Below are positions 6,928-14,293 of a stretch of DNA of 27,187 bases, piece by piece (the stretch's first letter is position 1; each line of letters starts with the position of its first letter). Source of the stretch: a virus; the IMG/VR virus record IMGVR_UViG_3300030102_003605, positions 1-27,187 of that record; one strand, written 5' to 3'. The notes beneath the pieces were generated by a model that had not been told where the DNA came from, did not search any database, and saw nothing but the letters and a program-made list of their open reading frames with translations. The translations under genes were made by a program, and so were the position numbers.

Positions 6928-8036
6928 GCAATCACCTCTGCGGTTCCATCGTAGAACTCACACTTGCCCACGCATAGTCCCTCTTGCATGAGCGTCAGAC
7001 AATTAGCATGTTTATATCCACTATGGCCGTTGCTCCCCATTACTATGCTGGAGACCTGTGTAGTGGTGATATCTCTGTCCCAATCCACCCAGCCTTGTTC
7101 GCTCAGAATATCCACTATCTGTTTGACGTGCTCTTCCTTCTTCTTGGTGGGAACACTCTCTGGTGGGAAGAACCATCGCAACCTATCAGCCAGATAGGAT
7201 GCTAAATGGAATCTCGCTCGATGTATTGGGTTTCCCTCGCCTAAAGCAGCCTGCGCAAGACAGGGTAGAACCTTGATGTTATTAAGTGATATACTGGGTA
7301 GGTCCTTCATTTCACCTCTTCTCGATTTGAACCTCGATTCTCGCTTCTCAGGAAGCACCAAATGAATATCCTTCCTTCCTATCTCTATGTACCCCTCTCT
7401 GGGTTCTTGTGCTATTTCTATCAACTCCTCATGAGATAGAGAGAGTATCTCATGGCTACTGAGTGGGATGGTCCAACACCCTCTTCTCATGTTGTATGAG
7501 TTGGGTATTCGTATCATACCGGCTAGGTCGAAAGCCACTGTGGGGTCATTGCAGGACAGGTCCAACTTTTTATCCCACTTCCTGAGTAGGTTTCTCCCGC
7601 CTTGTTTTATCCTAGTGACTTCCAAACCATCCGTAGGTGTTAGTGTCTCTGATATAGGTACGTAGATATGGTAGCCGCCGCCACTGAACCAGACGAAGTG
7701 CCTGAAGTCATTATCGAGAAAGTGCTTGTGGAGTCTTCTCACTTGCTCTTGCATGAAACCAAAATCAACCTTCTGTCCACGATTCTTGAAATCCTTGCAA
7801 TCGAAATCCATGACGAAGTGTCTGACAATTGCACTGTTGTATTCGACCCTGTGATGTTTTGGTGGATTGGTCCTTCTATATCCATAGGCGGTGAAGTATG
7901 CATTACCTCTGCCATTCTTCCCCTTCCAGTATCTCTCTAGTTCATCCCAGTTTCTAACCAGATACCTTCCACCATTCCTACCATTGTGGCCGATTTCAAG
8001 AACCTCCCTAGGGAAGTCCAGTTCAATAAAGGGCAT
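6924..8036 (-). CDS. Archaeo-eukaryotic primase with PriS-like catalytic domain fused to a PriL-like Fe-S domain
   Basis: A 370-aa protein that should make primers for PolB. The N-terminal half has AEP motifs: FVMDFDC (D77, D79), FSGGGYHIYVP (S118-H123) and FDLAGMIRIPNS (D170 with a basic R-x-P). The C-terminal third has four spaced cysteines in a PriL-like order: LPC (C259), then a helical segment with an R-x-x-L-A-S motif, then ANC (C346), GLC (C355) and GKC (C359). This matches the layout of the 4Fe-4S domain of the large primase subunit. The sequence therefore appears to combine both archaeal primase functions in one chain about half the combined size of the two host subunits. It starts at ATG 8036, just after the 99-aa gene stop, and no separate large subunit gene is seen. 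AEP assignment is firm; the PriL-like call rests on the cysteine pattern. Confidence 0.85.
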   Translation of the reverse strand: MPFIELDFPREVLEIGHNGRNGGRYLVRNWDELERYWKGKNGRGNAYFTAYGYRRTNPPKHHRVEYNSAIVRHFVMDFDCKDFKNRGQKVDFGFMQEQVRRLHKHFLDNDFRHFVWFSGGGYHIYVPISETLTPTDGLEVTRIKQGGRNLLRKWDKKLDLSCNDPTVAFDLAGMIRIPNSYNMRRGCWTIPLSSHEILSLSHEELIEIAQEPREGYIEIGRKDIHLVLPEKRESRFKSRRGEMKDLPSISLNNIKVLPCLAQAALGEGNPIHRARFHLASYLADRLRWFFPPESVPTKKKEEHVKQIVDILSEQGWVDWDRDITTTQVSSIVMGSNGHSGYKHANCLTLMQEGLCVGKCEFYDGTAEVIA

Positions 8037-8037
8037 C

Positions 8038-8337
8038 CTATCCCTCTTGCTGCATCTGTTTAATGAAGTCCTGACGGATTTCCATTGCCATCTTTCTAGG
8101 TGTCCACTTCATAAAGAAGCGGGGATTGACAAATACCTCGTAGACTAGGAAAGAGGGTATGCTTCTCTCACTCTTCTCCATGTAGTCATCCAAGGTCATC
8201 TGTCTACTTAGAGTGGCTCTGAATGCTTTGCTCACACCTAAGTTGCCGGGTACCACCCTTACGTCTATCGTTTCTTCTGTCGCGCTATCTATGTAATCCT
8301 CTAACAGGATTTTCATTACTTCTAAATTTTCGTTCAT
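8038..8337 (-). CDS. Hypothetical protein with a PIP-box-like motif
   Basis: A 99-aa protein between the Cas4-like nuclease and the primase, with a strong SD (GGAGG, 7 nt before ATG 8337). No family recognised. Residues 46-53 read QMTLDDYM, which fits the clamp-binding (PIP) consensus Q-x-x-h-x-x-aromatic, with the TL pair common in archaeal versions. The rest is mixed helical sequence with an aromatic patch (YEVFVNPRFFMKWTP). Its location among polymerase accessory genes makes a clamp- or primase-associated role plausible but unproven. Confidence 0.7.
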   Translation of the reverse strand: MNENLEVMKILLEDYIDSATEETIDVRVVPGNLGVSKAFRATLSRQMTLDDYMEKSERSIPSFLVYEVFVNPRFFMKWTPRKMAMEIRQDFIKQMQQEG

Positions 8338-8339
8338 TT

Positions 8340-9284
8340 CTATTCCTCCACATTATCATTCCATGCCGGACACATCTCCATGTAGTCACACCACTCGCAT
8401 TTACGCGCATGTGGTTCAGGCGGGAATGAGTTTTCAACATGTGATTTGACGAGTTTCTTCAATTTGTTCTCCACAGTCTTCGGTGCATAACTCGTCTTTC
8501 TAGTACCGATTTCCTCTATCTCCCATTCAGCCTTGACACCACCGTTATCTTGTCCATTGGGAAACTCCCAAGCCCAGTGGGTCACTGGTAGGAACTTTGT
8601 GAATTGACCCTGCTCAAGAGCAAGTCTGTAGAATTGCATCTCCTCTCTCATGCTCTTGGCCTTCTTGAGGTTCCACTTGCCGGTCTTCAACTCCATTAGA
8701 ATGAATCCTCCCTCACCATCTGAGAATATGGTATCGATGAATCCTCTCATGTGTATGGGTATCTCGACACCATTGACATCCACACTCCTACGTGCATGGA
8801 ATGAAACCTCATTACCGACTGGCTTCCAATGCTTACCATCATCTAGTAGTAAAAGCCTCTTGAACTGCCATTCCAGCCACTTCTCTATGACTGCTTCTTC
8901 TCCATACGCATAGGGCTCAGGGGGTTTTGGTATGACACTTCTCAGTGTCTCCTGTGCTGCGTATTCGTTGCCCTTCTGTATGTGTTCCAGAACCTCTGGT
9001 AGAACTTCATCCACATGGTCCCAAAAGTACTCGACTATGGCGTGTACATTAGTACCACGAATCATGGTGTAGTTCTCATCTACGGGCATTTGATGTATAT
9101 ACTGTAATTTGTACTGATACTGACAGAATCCATGAGTCCCCAATGAAGACTTGCTAACTCTGAGAATGCTGTCAGTCATTGAGGGGTCCCAGTCATATCT
9201 GCTGTTCTCGTATGACTTGAGCAACTCATCATCATGATACTCCTTATTCTCAAAGAACGCTGTCTCGTTAGGGTTGAACTTCAT
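8340..9284 (-). CDS. Cas4/RecB-like PD-(D/E)XK nuclease with Fe-S cluster
   Basis: A 314-aa protein starting at ATG 9284, chosen because it overlaps the stop of the 41-aa gene (ATGA); an in-frame ATG 18 nt further upstream also exists. Numbered from that upstream ATG, it has GFCQYQYKLQY (C60), RGTNVHAIVEYF (H87), MRGFIDTIF (D190), LMELKTGKW (E204, K206) and the C-terminal trio CEWCDYMEMC (C302, C305, C311). One early and three late cysteines plus the H/D/E-x-K core define the Cas4/AddB-type iron-sulphur nuclease. Such enzymes trim DNA ends 5'-3' or single-stranded tails. No CRISPR array or other cas gene is present, so a recombination or replication role beside Sak4 is more likely than CRISPR adaptation. 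Confidence 0.9.
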   Translation of the reverse strand: MKFNPNETAFFENKEYHDDELLKSYENSRYDWDPSMTDSILRVSKSSLGTHGFCQYQYKLQYIHQMPVDENYTMIRGTNVHAIVEYFWDHVDEVLPEVLEHIQKGNEYAAQETLRSVIPKPPEPYAYGEEAVIEKWLEWQFKRLLLLDDGKHWKPVGNEVSFHARRSVDVNGVEIPIHMRGFIDTIFSDGEGGFILMELKTGKWNLKKAKSMREEMQFYRLALEQGQFTKFLPVTHWAWEFPNGQDNGGVKAEWEIEEIGTRKTSYAPKTVENKLKKLVKSHVENSFPPEPHARKCEWCDYMEMCPAWNDNVEE

Positions 9285-9406
9285 TCTCCACACCCCTCGC
9301 ATCTGAATTGTGAGAATGGCTTACGACAGTTAGGGCACATCGGTACGCCCTTCACTATCATCGTGTCAGTCAGACCCTGCCAGCCACAGTTGCATTTGGA
9401 TATCAT
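9281..9406 (-). CDS. 41-aa zinc-ribbon protein
   Basis: A mini-gene read from ATG 9406. Its ATG overlaps the MazG-like gene stop and its stop overlaps the nuclease start, both as ATGA. Cysteines: C5-x-C7, C24-P-N-C27 and C36-E-G-C39, enough for a compact zinc ribbon with a third knuckle. Close to the minimum size for a folded zinc protein. Function unknown; its position between nucleotide-pool and DNA-end enzymes suggests a replication accessory. Confidence 0.75.
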   Translation of the reverse strand: MISKCNCGWQGLTDTMIVKGVPMCPNCRKPFSQFRCEGCGE

Positions 9407-9654
9407 TCGCTCTCCAACTCCCTCAACTTCGCTCTAAGATAATCTGCTCTTATGTTCTTTATCTCCTGCCTCTCCTTCTCAGCCTCTATTAGTTTCTGTA
9501 GGTATACCGCTAGGTCCATGGCTTCCTCTTGTGCATGAATCAACCACTCCAATTGTGATAGAGGCGCGGTCTCCATCGTGACACCGTACTTGCTCTTGCC
9601 TACTTCCGCTCTTTCCTGTATTCTCTTGCATACCTCATCCTCTATCCTACTCAT
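9403..9654 (-). CDS. MazG-like nucleotide pyrophosphohydrolase
   Basis: An 83-aa all-helical protein. ATG 9654 was chosen because it follows the PolB stop directly; a longer frame would run back into PolB. Key segment: KSKYGV (20-25), then LSQLEWLIHAQEEAMDLAVYLQKL, with the E-E-x-x-D-x-x-x-Y-L metal-binding pattern (E43, E44, D47) of the all-alpha NTP pyrophosphatase superfamily. KYG followed by a helix ending in an EEAMD-type motif is common in marine phage members. The likely reaction is hydrolysis of (d)NTPs to monophosphates, adjusting the nucleotide pool or removing damaged nucleotides. It is directly downstream of the polymerase. Only one metal motif is strong, so the substrate cannot be predicted. 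Confidence 0.7.
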   Translation of the reverse strand: MSRIEDEVCKRIQERAEVGKSKYGVTMETAPLSQLEWLIHAQEEAMDLAVYLQKLIEAEKERQEIKNIRADYLRAKLRELESE

Positions 9655-9658
9655 AATA

Positions 9659-12022
9659 TCACCAATGACTCTTGGGCATCTTGGCCCCACATGCCTCATC
9701 GAGAGACTTCCAACCCAGAGTGTCGTAGACTCTCTTTATCTTGGCTTTGATGAACTTGTCAACAATCAATCCGTAATCGACTGAGAAGCCCTCTAATTCA
9801 ACTGGATTCCTAAATGCTGCTACTTCTGTATATGGCATGTCCTCTGGTACTTTAGATACATATAACCATCTGATGCTGTCACCTACCCTGACAGGGTCTA
9901 TGGGGTCCATGTGGCTGTTGTAGTATCTCGCTGCCCTGACTGAGAGTGGTGGTGTGTTCTTGTAGTTCTCCTTGCCAATCCTGCCATAGGGAGCCAGTCT
10001 GTCCATGTCCCAATCTCCATTCAACACTGATACTGAGAAGTCCCTGATTGCATCTGTCACTTCCCTCTCCTCAGCCCCTGTGCCGACTTTCCTGAACAGG
10101 ACTTCTGATACTTCTTTAGTTAGCGGAGATACACTCGATGCCTTGTATGCGAAGCCTGTCACCTTCATTGTACCCTTCTTGCTTTCAGGCCAAGTGATGA
10201 TACCGAAGTTCCTGTTCTTGACATTGGCTGTAGTCCAGTAGTCGAAGTAAGCCTCGAACTCTATATTCATACCCGGTAGGTCAAGAGATGATTGTATCTT
10301 GTCGTTTAGTTTGTCTACAAGGTCATCAACCTCATTGAAAGGACACTGCACATATCCAGAGTCTGTGTGTCCAGCAAGTGCTTTGTATCCAAGCACTTCG
10401 CTCTCCGATAGCAGCATGTTGATGCATCTCCTACCGTAATGGGTGATTGTAGCACCGATGTCTGGGTCTATCCACCCACCACCTACGGCCTTCTGCGAGA
10501 CGTATCCGTAGCAAGCATTGCTGTTGACCTTGACAGCGAGTTGCAACATGTTGTACTTGAACTTGGTATCTTCATCATCAGCCTCGTTCATCTTGCGCTT
10601 GTACTTCTTCCTGAGTTCCATCATCTCGCTGATGAGGGAAGGTAGGACTCCTACCTTGTTCTGATTCCAGTGAGTGTTATTCTCTATGGTTCTGATACCT
10701 TCCCCTGCTTTCCTCTCTTTGGTAGTGATGCATAGGTTGGCATCCACGATAATTTGAGGATACATAGCAGCGAAGTCGATGCAAGCGACTCCCGGCCACC
10801 TACCCGGTTTGGGAGAAGGGACATACGCTGCGGTCATCTCCTCTCTCTTTCTGTTGAATAATGATGGGCCTTTCAGGTCAGTTCTCCTGCCTATCAGCCC
10901 TCGAATGTAATTAGATACGTTGTGCGTCGATTGGAATCGCACACCGCAGAACTTCTGCATGGTAGTGAAGAACGGTATCGCACTCACCTTCTCCGTGCAT
11001 CTTCTCAGAAGAGTGGTGTCACGCACACAGTAGTCGACAAACTCATCGAAGTTCTCGACCCACCATGTACGGACATCTGCATCCATCTTCTCCCCCTGTT
11101 CCCCAAACTCATCTGTGAGTTTCAGGTCGGTTGCTATGTCAGCGAGTTTACGACTCTTGAACTGACCATTGCCGCTCTTCTGCCACAGGGACTCAAGTCC
11201 AGTTCCTGTCCCCCATCTCGCAGCAGTATCGAAGCACAACCTACCCAGAATGGGTTGTGCCGTCTCCTTGTAGCCGTCCTTCCTTGGTCGAATGACTTCC
11301 CCTATCGGACTCAGTCTGTCTGCCTTAGAGCCTAGCCTACGACACAACTGTGGTAAATCCGCCCACATGATTGCATGGGCTATGAGCATGTCAGGGTCAC
11401 ACTTCTCCAGATGTTGTAGGAATGCCTCATGCATGTCATCCTCATTCGTGTACATGTAGAGCATATATCCACCTTCCTTGTCGATGAAGTCCATGCTATC
11501 CTCATTCGTATCGAGATTCCAAGCGAACACGACAGGATGCTCCGCGTGTGTGTCATCAATCGCTATCATGGTAGTAGCACCCTCACAAGGGTCATTGGGT
11601 TGCCACTCCATATCGAAGTACCATATCCTCGGCTCAAGCAATGGATAGTCCCTACTGTCTGGGTATCTGTGCTTCAACCACTGGTCGGGATAGGATATGT
11701 CAGCCTCGTATGTCCTCAACTCATCCTTTATCTCCCATAGATGCTGAGGGTTTGTCACTTCCATCTTGAAGAGAGGTATGCCGTCATTACCGAGAGCAGT
11801 CTCATCTCTCTTGAATACGATGCCCGGATACCTACCTGCTATCCTTGCTAACATCCTCTCTGAGACAGACTGAGGAACCCAACAGTGCGGTGAGCAGTAC
11901 TCAGGATGCTCAGGGTCTAATACCTTTATGGTAAGACCATCCACATTGTTGCGGGTTCTTACATAGAGATGGGGTCTGCTGAAACCATCCCAACCGTCTG
12001 GATAAAAGTAATCTACAATCAT
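9659..12022 (-). CDS. polB: Family B DNA polymerase
   Basis: A 787-aa replicative polymerase. ATG 12022 has GGAG 7 nt upstream; a TTG at 12043 in the same frame would add 7 residues overlapping the clamp gene. Numbering from ATG 12022: Exo I WYFDMEW (D137, E139); Exo II AHAIMWADLP, keeping Asp (D222) but lacking the usual Asn and Phe of GYNxxxFD; Exo III YCVRDTT (Y331, D335); motif A IDFAAMYPQ (D416, Y421); motif B KVNSNACYGY (K498, Y505, G506); motif C AGHTDSGYV (H552, D554), where YGDTDS is usual. The thumb-side segment TGFAYKASSVSPLTKEV is conserved. All polymerase and exonuclease carboxylates except the first Asp of the motif C DTD are present, so an active enzyme is expected. It is of the size of archaeal replicative PolB and lies next to clamp, clamp loader and primase. 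Confidence 0.97.
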   Translation of the reverse strand: MIVDYFYPDGWDGFSRPHLYVRTRNNVDGLTIKVLDPEHPEYCSPHCWVPQSVSERMLARIAGRYPGIVFKRDETALGNDGIPLFKMEVTNPQHLWEIKDELRTYEADISYPDQWLKHRYPDSRDYPLLEPRIWYFDMEWQPNDPCEGATTMIAIDDTHAEHPVVFAWNLDTNEDSMDFIDKEGGYMLYMYTNEDDMHEAFLQHLEKCDPDMLIAHAIMWADLPQLCRRLGSKADRLSPIGEVIRPRKDGYKETAQPILGRLCFDTAARWGTGTGLESLWQKSGNGQFKSRKLADIATDLKLTDEFGEQGEKMDADVRTWWVENFDEFVDYCVRDTTLLRRCTEKVSAIPFFTTMQKFCGVRFQSTHNVSNYIRGLIGRRTDLKGPSLFNRKREEMTAAYVPSPKPGRWPGVACIDFAAMYPQIIVDANLCITTKERKAGEGIRTIENNTHWNQNKVGVLPSLISEMMELRKKYKRKMNEADDEDTKFKYNMLQLAVKVNSNACYGYVSQKAVGGGWIDPDIGATITHYGRRCINMLLSESEVLGYKALAGHTDSGYVQCPFNEVDDLVDKLNDKIQSSLDLPGMNIEFEAYFDYWTTANVKNRNFGIITWPESKKGTMKVTGFAYKASSVSPLTKEVSEVLFRKVGTGAEEREVTDAIRDFSVSVLNGDWDMDRLAPYGRIGKENYKNTPPLSVRAARYYNSHMDPIDPVRVGDSIRWLYVSKVPEDMPYTEVAAFRNPVELEGFSVDYGLIVDKFIKAKIKRVYDTLGWKSLDEACGAKMPKSHW

Positions 12023-12026
12023 CAAA

Positions 12027-12794
12027 TCACTCCTGTTGGTCAATGATGATTAGTACTCTCTCCTCGTTTCCCTTGACTTGCTCTACAACAAGTCCGCATG
12101 CCTGTCCGAAGTGGACATTGGCTGTTGAAGGTGAAACGAGACTCAGGCATGGCATCAACCACGGCCCGAAGTTTGAGTACACCGAGTGTGCTGGTCCTTC
12201 GCTGTCATCAAGGCTGGTGCTGGCAAAGATACGCACATCATGCTCCTTACCCACTGCGACTGATATCTCACCAGCCTCAGCGTTCGCAGTGACTTTGAAG
12301 TCCGAGTTGTTTGCTATCAGGCTCTTCAAGGATGATATGTTCCTGAAGTCCTTGAGATTTGCATTACCATGCACTGAGAACTCATCCATACCGAACTTGG
12401 TCCAGTCAGCGCTCTCAGCGTCATTGACAAGTTTCTCGTAGTTGGGAACCATCTGTGTGCTCTTGCAGTCAGTCACTGGTAGGTTCATCTTCAAGTTGCC
12501 AGAGGATACGTAGAGTGTCTTGCCGTTAGCAATCTGCTTCAACTTCACTTGCCCCTTGCACTTCTTCACAAACGTGACCAACTTGGCTAGGTCTGATATG
12601 GTGAGCGAGCCACCCTTCTCAATCCCTGTGGTGAGTGTCTTCTTGACCCTCAGGAAGTGAGTCTGGTATCCTATCGAGTAGGTCATCAGTTGGGTGTCTT
12701 CGCTCAGTGTTATCTTGAGGTCATTCACGCTCTGTGAGAATTGAGAGATGTGAGACAGCAACTCATCCTTGTCAATGTCAAGCGTAGCCATCAT
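12027..12794 (-). CDS. DNA sliding clamp (PCNA/gp45-like)
   Basis: A 255-aa protein of the size of PCNA, immediately before PolB in the same operon as the RFC-type clamp loader. It has alternating beta/helix character with a central segment (about residues 105-135, LPVTDCKSTQMVPNYEKLV) that could be the interdomain connector loop, and a C-terminal strand (ERVLIIIDQ) typical of clamps. Sequence motifs are weak, so the call rests on length, predicted fold pattern and context. ATG 12794 shares its A with the upstream stop (TGATG) and has GGAG 5 nt before it; ATG 12791 is equally possible. The clamp would tether PolB and bind PIP-motif partners. Confidence 0.7.
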   Translation of the reverse strand: MMATLDIDKDELLSHISQFSQSVNDLKITLSEDTQLMTYSIGYQTHFLRVKKTLTTGIEKGGSLTISDLAKLVTFVKKCKGQVKLKQIANGKTLYVSSGNLKMNLPVTDCKSTQMVPNYEKLVNDAESADWTKFGMDEFSVHGNANLKDFRNISSLKSLIANNSDFKVTANAEAGEISVAVGKEHDVRIFASTSLDDSEGPAHSVYSNFGPWLMPCLSLVSPSTANVHFGQACGLVVEQVKGNEERVLIIIDQQE

Positions 12795-13033
12795 CACCAC
12801 TCCAGTGTTTCTTCCACGTCGCCGTTCTTATCGACAACTAAGTCGTAAGTGACATAGCCCAACTCATTACACATGTCGCATCTTATCTCGAAGGATACGT
12901 ATGCGCTCTTCCTGTCTGTGACTATCTCCTCTAAACTAACGATGGTGAATCCCTCAGTGTGGTCACAATCGATGTGTCCATCGAGATAAGCATGGTCGGC
13001 TGCTGTCATTCCCGGTGGGTAGTTGTCCCTCAT
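12794..13033 (-). CDS. Small acidic protein with Cys pairs
   Basis: A 79-aa protein beginning MRDNYPPGMTAADHAYLDG; a YPPGMT-type N-terminus recurs in small hypothetical proteins of marine phages (recollection, not searched). C23, H25, C52 and C55 (in RCDMC) could bind one zinc ion. The C-terminus (NGDVEETLEW) is acidic and encodes the GGAG used as SD by the clamp gene. An AGGTGA precedes its ATG. Function unknown; it sits between the Sak4-like ATPase and the clamp. Confidence 0.7.
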   Translation of the reverse strand: MRDNYPPGMTAADHAYLDGHIDCDHTEGFTIVSLEEIVTDRKSAYVSFEIRCDMCNELGYVTYDLVVDKNGDVEETLEW

Positions 13034-13041
13034 TCTATCAC

Positions 13042-14004
13042 CTAGAGATTCTGTAGTTCAGGCAGCCCATACCAAGTGGGTCTCTTACCCTGCTCTGTTC
13101 TCAGTATGACGTTCTTCTGTCCCTGTAGAGCAGCATCGGTTTTGCTCTTCTCAAAAGTGGCTGTGTACTCAGAGAGAGTCACGTTGCCATCATCATCGTA
13201 GGTGTCTGTTCTATCGCACTTGATGATTTGATAGAGATAGTTGTTGCTTGCCTTCTCCCAAGCAGGTCGCCACTTGGCATTCTGCTCGTTGTTGCTGCTG
13301 TAGTTGGTCATTTTGAGATGAGTCTCCCAGAAGACCCTCACGCCTCTCTTGACCAGACCCCTGCATAGAGCAGTCATCTGATGGAAACGTGTGGTCCTGA
13401 TAGCCCAGTCCCACTGGTACTCGACTCTCCTGCCTGTACCAGCGCCTCTGTTGTCAGCGGCATCTATACCGTCCTTGGCTAGACCAAGGTCAGCGATGCG
13501 CATGCAATTGGTTGCTACGCTGTCCCATAGGTCAACACCAGTGACCAGTACGCCCCAGTATTCGTCGTACTCACTCAGGGTGTATTGTAAGATTGACATG
13601 ACCCTATCGTGTGTCGCTGGGTAGTCATATGCAGTCCTATCACCAGTCTGCATGACCCAAGGGTCCCAGCACCTGATGTGCTTGTTGTCAGGATAGAACG
13701 CTGACTTAGTAGCAGCACCACCACCATCGAAGTCAAGCACCGCAAGATGCTTGGGCTTCTCAGTATCATTGCAATAATTCTGGAAGAAGTCAAGCACTAT
13801 GCCTGACTTACCTGTGTTCTCATGCCCTATGACTCCCATGAAGATGTGAGTCTTGGGGCCACCTTGGTTCTGTAGTTCCTCGAACTCTGCCTTCAGCGCA
13901 GCGAATGCGCCGGAGTCTGTTCTCTGTGTGACGGGAGTCTCAGCAAGAACCTCCTCTTCCTCTGCTGCTTGTTGCAACTTCTTTGCTTGACCGAAACCTG
14001 CCAT
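13042..14004 (-). CDS. RecA-fold ATPase, Sak4/RadA-like recombination protein
   Basis: A 320-aa protein starting at ATG 14004, which shares its A with the upstream stop (TGATG). An N-terminal charged tail of ~50 residues precedes a Walker A GHENTGKS (residues 60-67), then HLAVLDFDGGG, a Walker-B-like hydrophobic strand WGVLVTGVDLWDS, and VFWETHLKM. This is the layout of phage AAA_24/Sak4 proteins, single-domain relatives of RadA/RecA that promote single-strand annealing or exchange. There is no DNA-binding HhH domain like that of host RadA. It lies in the replication operon between a coiled-coil protein and the clamp. A role as recombination mediator with the ssDNA-binding candidate at 14294-15619 is likely; a purely regulatory ATPase is possible. 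Confidence 0.75.
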   Translation of the reverse strand: MAGFGQAKKLQQAAEEEEVLAETPVTQRTDSGAFAALKAEFEELQNQGGPKTHIFMGVIGHENTGKSGIVLDFFQNYCNDTEKPKHLAVLDFDGGGAATKSAFYPDNKHIRCWDPWVMQTGDRTAYDYPATHDRVMSILQYTLSEYDEYWGVLVTGVDLWDSVATNCMRIADLGLAKDGIDAADNRGAGTGRRVEYQWDWAIRTTRFHQMTALCRGLVKRGVRVFWETHLKMTNYSSNNEQNAKWRPAWEKASNNYLYQIIKCDRTDTYDDDGNVTLSEYTATFEKSKTDAALQGQKNVILRTEQGKRPTWYGLPELQNL

Positions 14005-14282
14005 CAATTCTCATCCCCTTCAGCCTGAGCCTGTTCCTCTTGGCTCTGTTGCTGAACGAGACCTAATTCTGTCATGTCATTCCTTAGTTGCTGTCCAGCA
14101 CTTAGCACTGTGTTAGCGAAGGACTCAAGCAGTCTGATTGACATCAGTCTGTCATTGGCTACCTTCTGCACTGCTTGTGCTTGAGACATCAACTCATTGT
14201 ACGCATTGACAATGTCATCCCTCTCAGCGGTCACTTTCGTCAGTTCTTCTTCTACCTGCTTCTTTGTTTTCTTTTCTGTCAT
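14004..14282 (-). CDS. Coiled-coil protein
   Basis: A 92-aa, strongly charged, helical protein (KKQVEEELTKVTAERDDIVNAYNELMSQAQ...) with heptad-like spacing over most of its length, and a Gln/Glu-rich tail (QQQSQEEQAQAEGDEN). A GAGGTG SD precedes ATG 14282. It probably forms an oligomer or an adaptor for the neighbouring ATPase. No family recognised. Confidence 0.75.
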   Translation of the reverse strand: MTEKKTKKQVEEELTKVTAERDDIVNAYNELMSQAQAVQKVANDRLMSIRLLESFANTVLSAGQQLRNDMTELGLVQQQSQEEQAQAEGDEN

Positions 14283-14293
14283 ATTTTTTCACC

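Noticed and set aside
8612-8889. PIP-like string QGQFTKFL in the Cas4-like nuclease
   Set aside because: Lies in the middle of the folded nuclease domain, not in a free tail or loop, so it is probably a chance match.
8340-9284. Cas4-like nuclease taken as a sign of a CRISPR system
   Set aside because: No repeat-spacer array or other cas gene was seen, and the gene lies within a viral replication operon; Cas4-like nucleases are common in viruses outside CRISPR.
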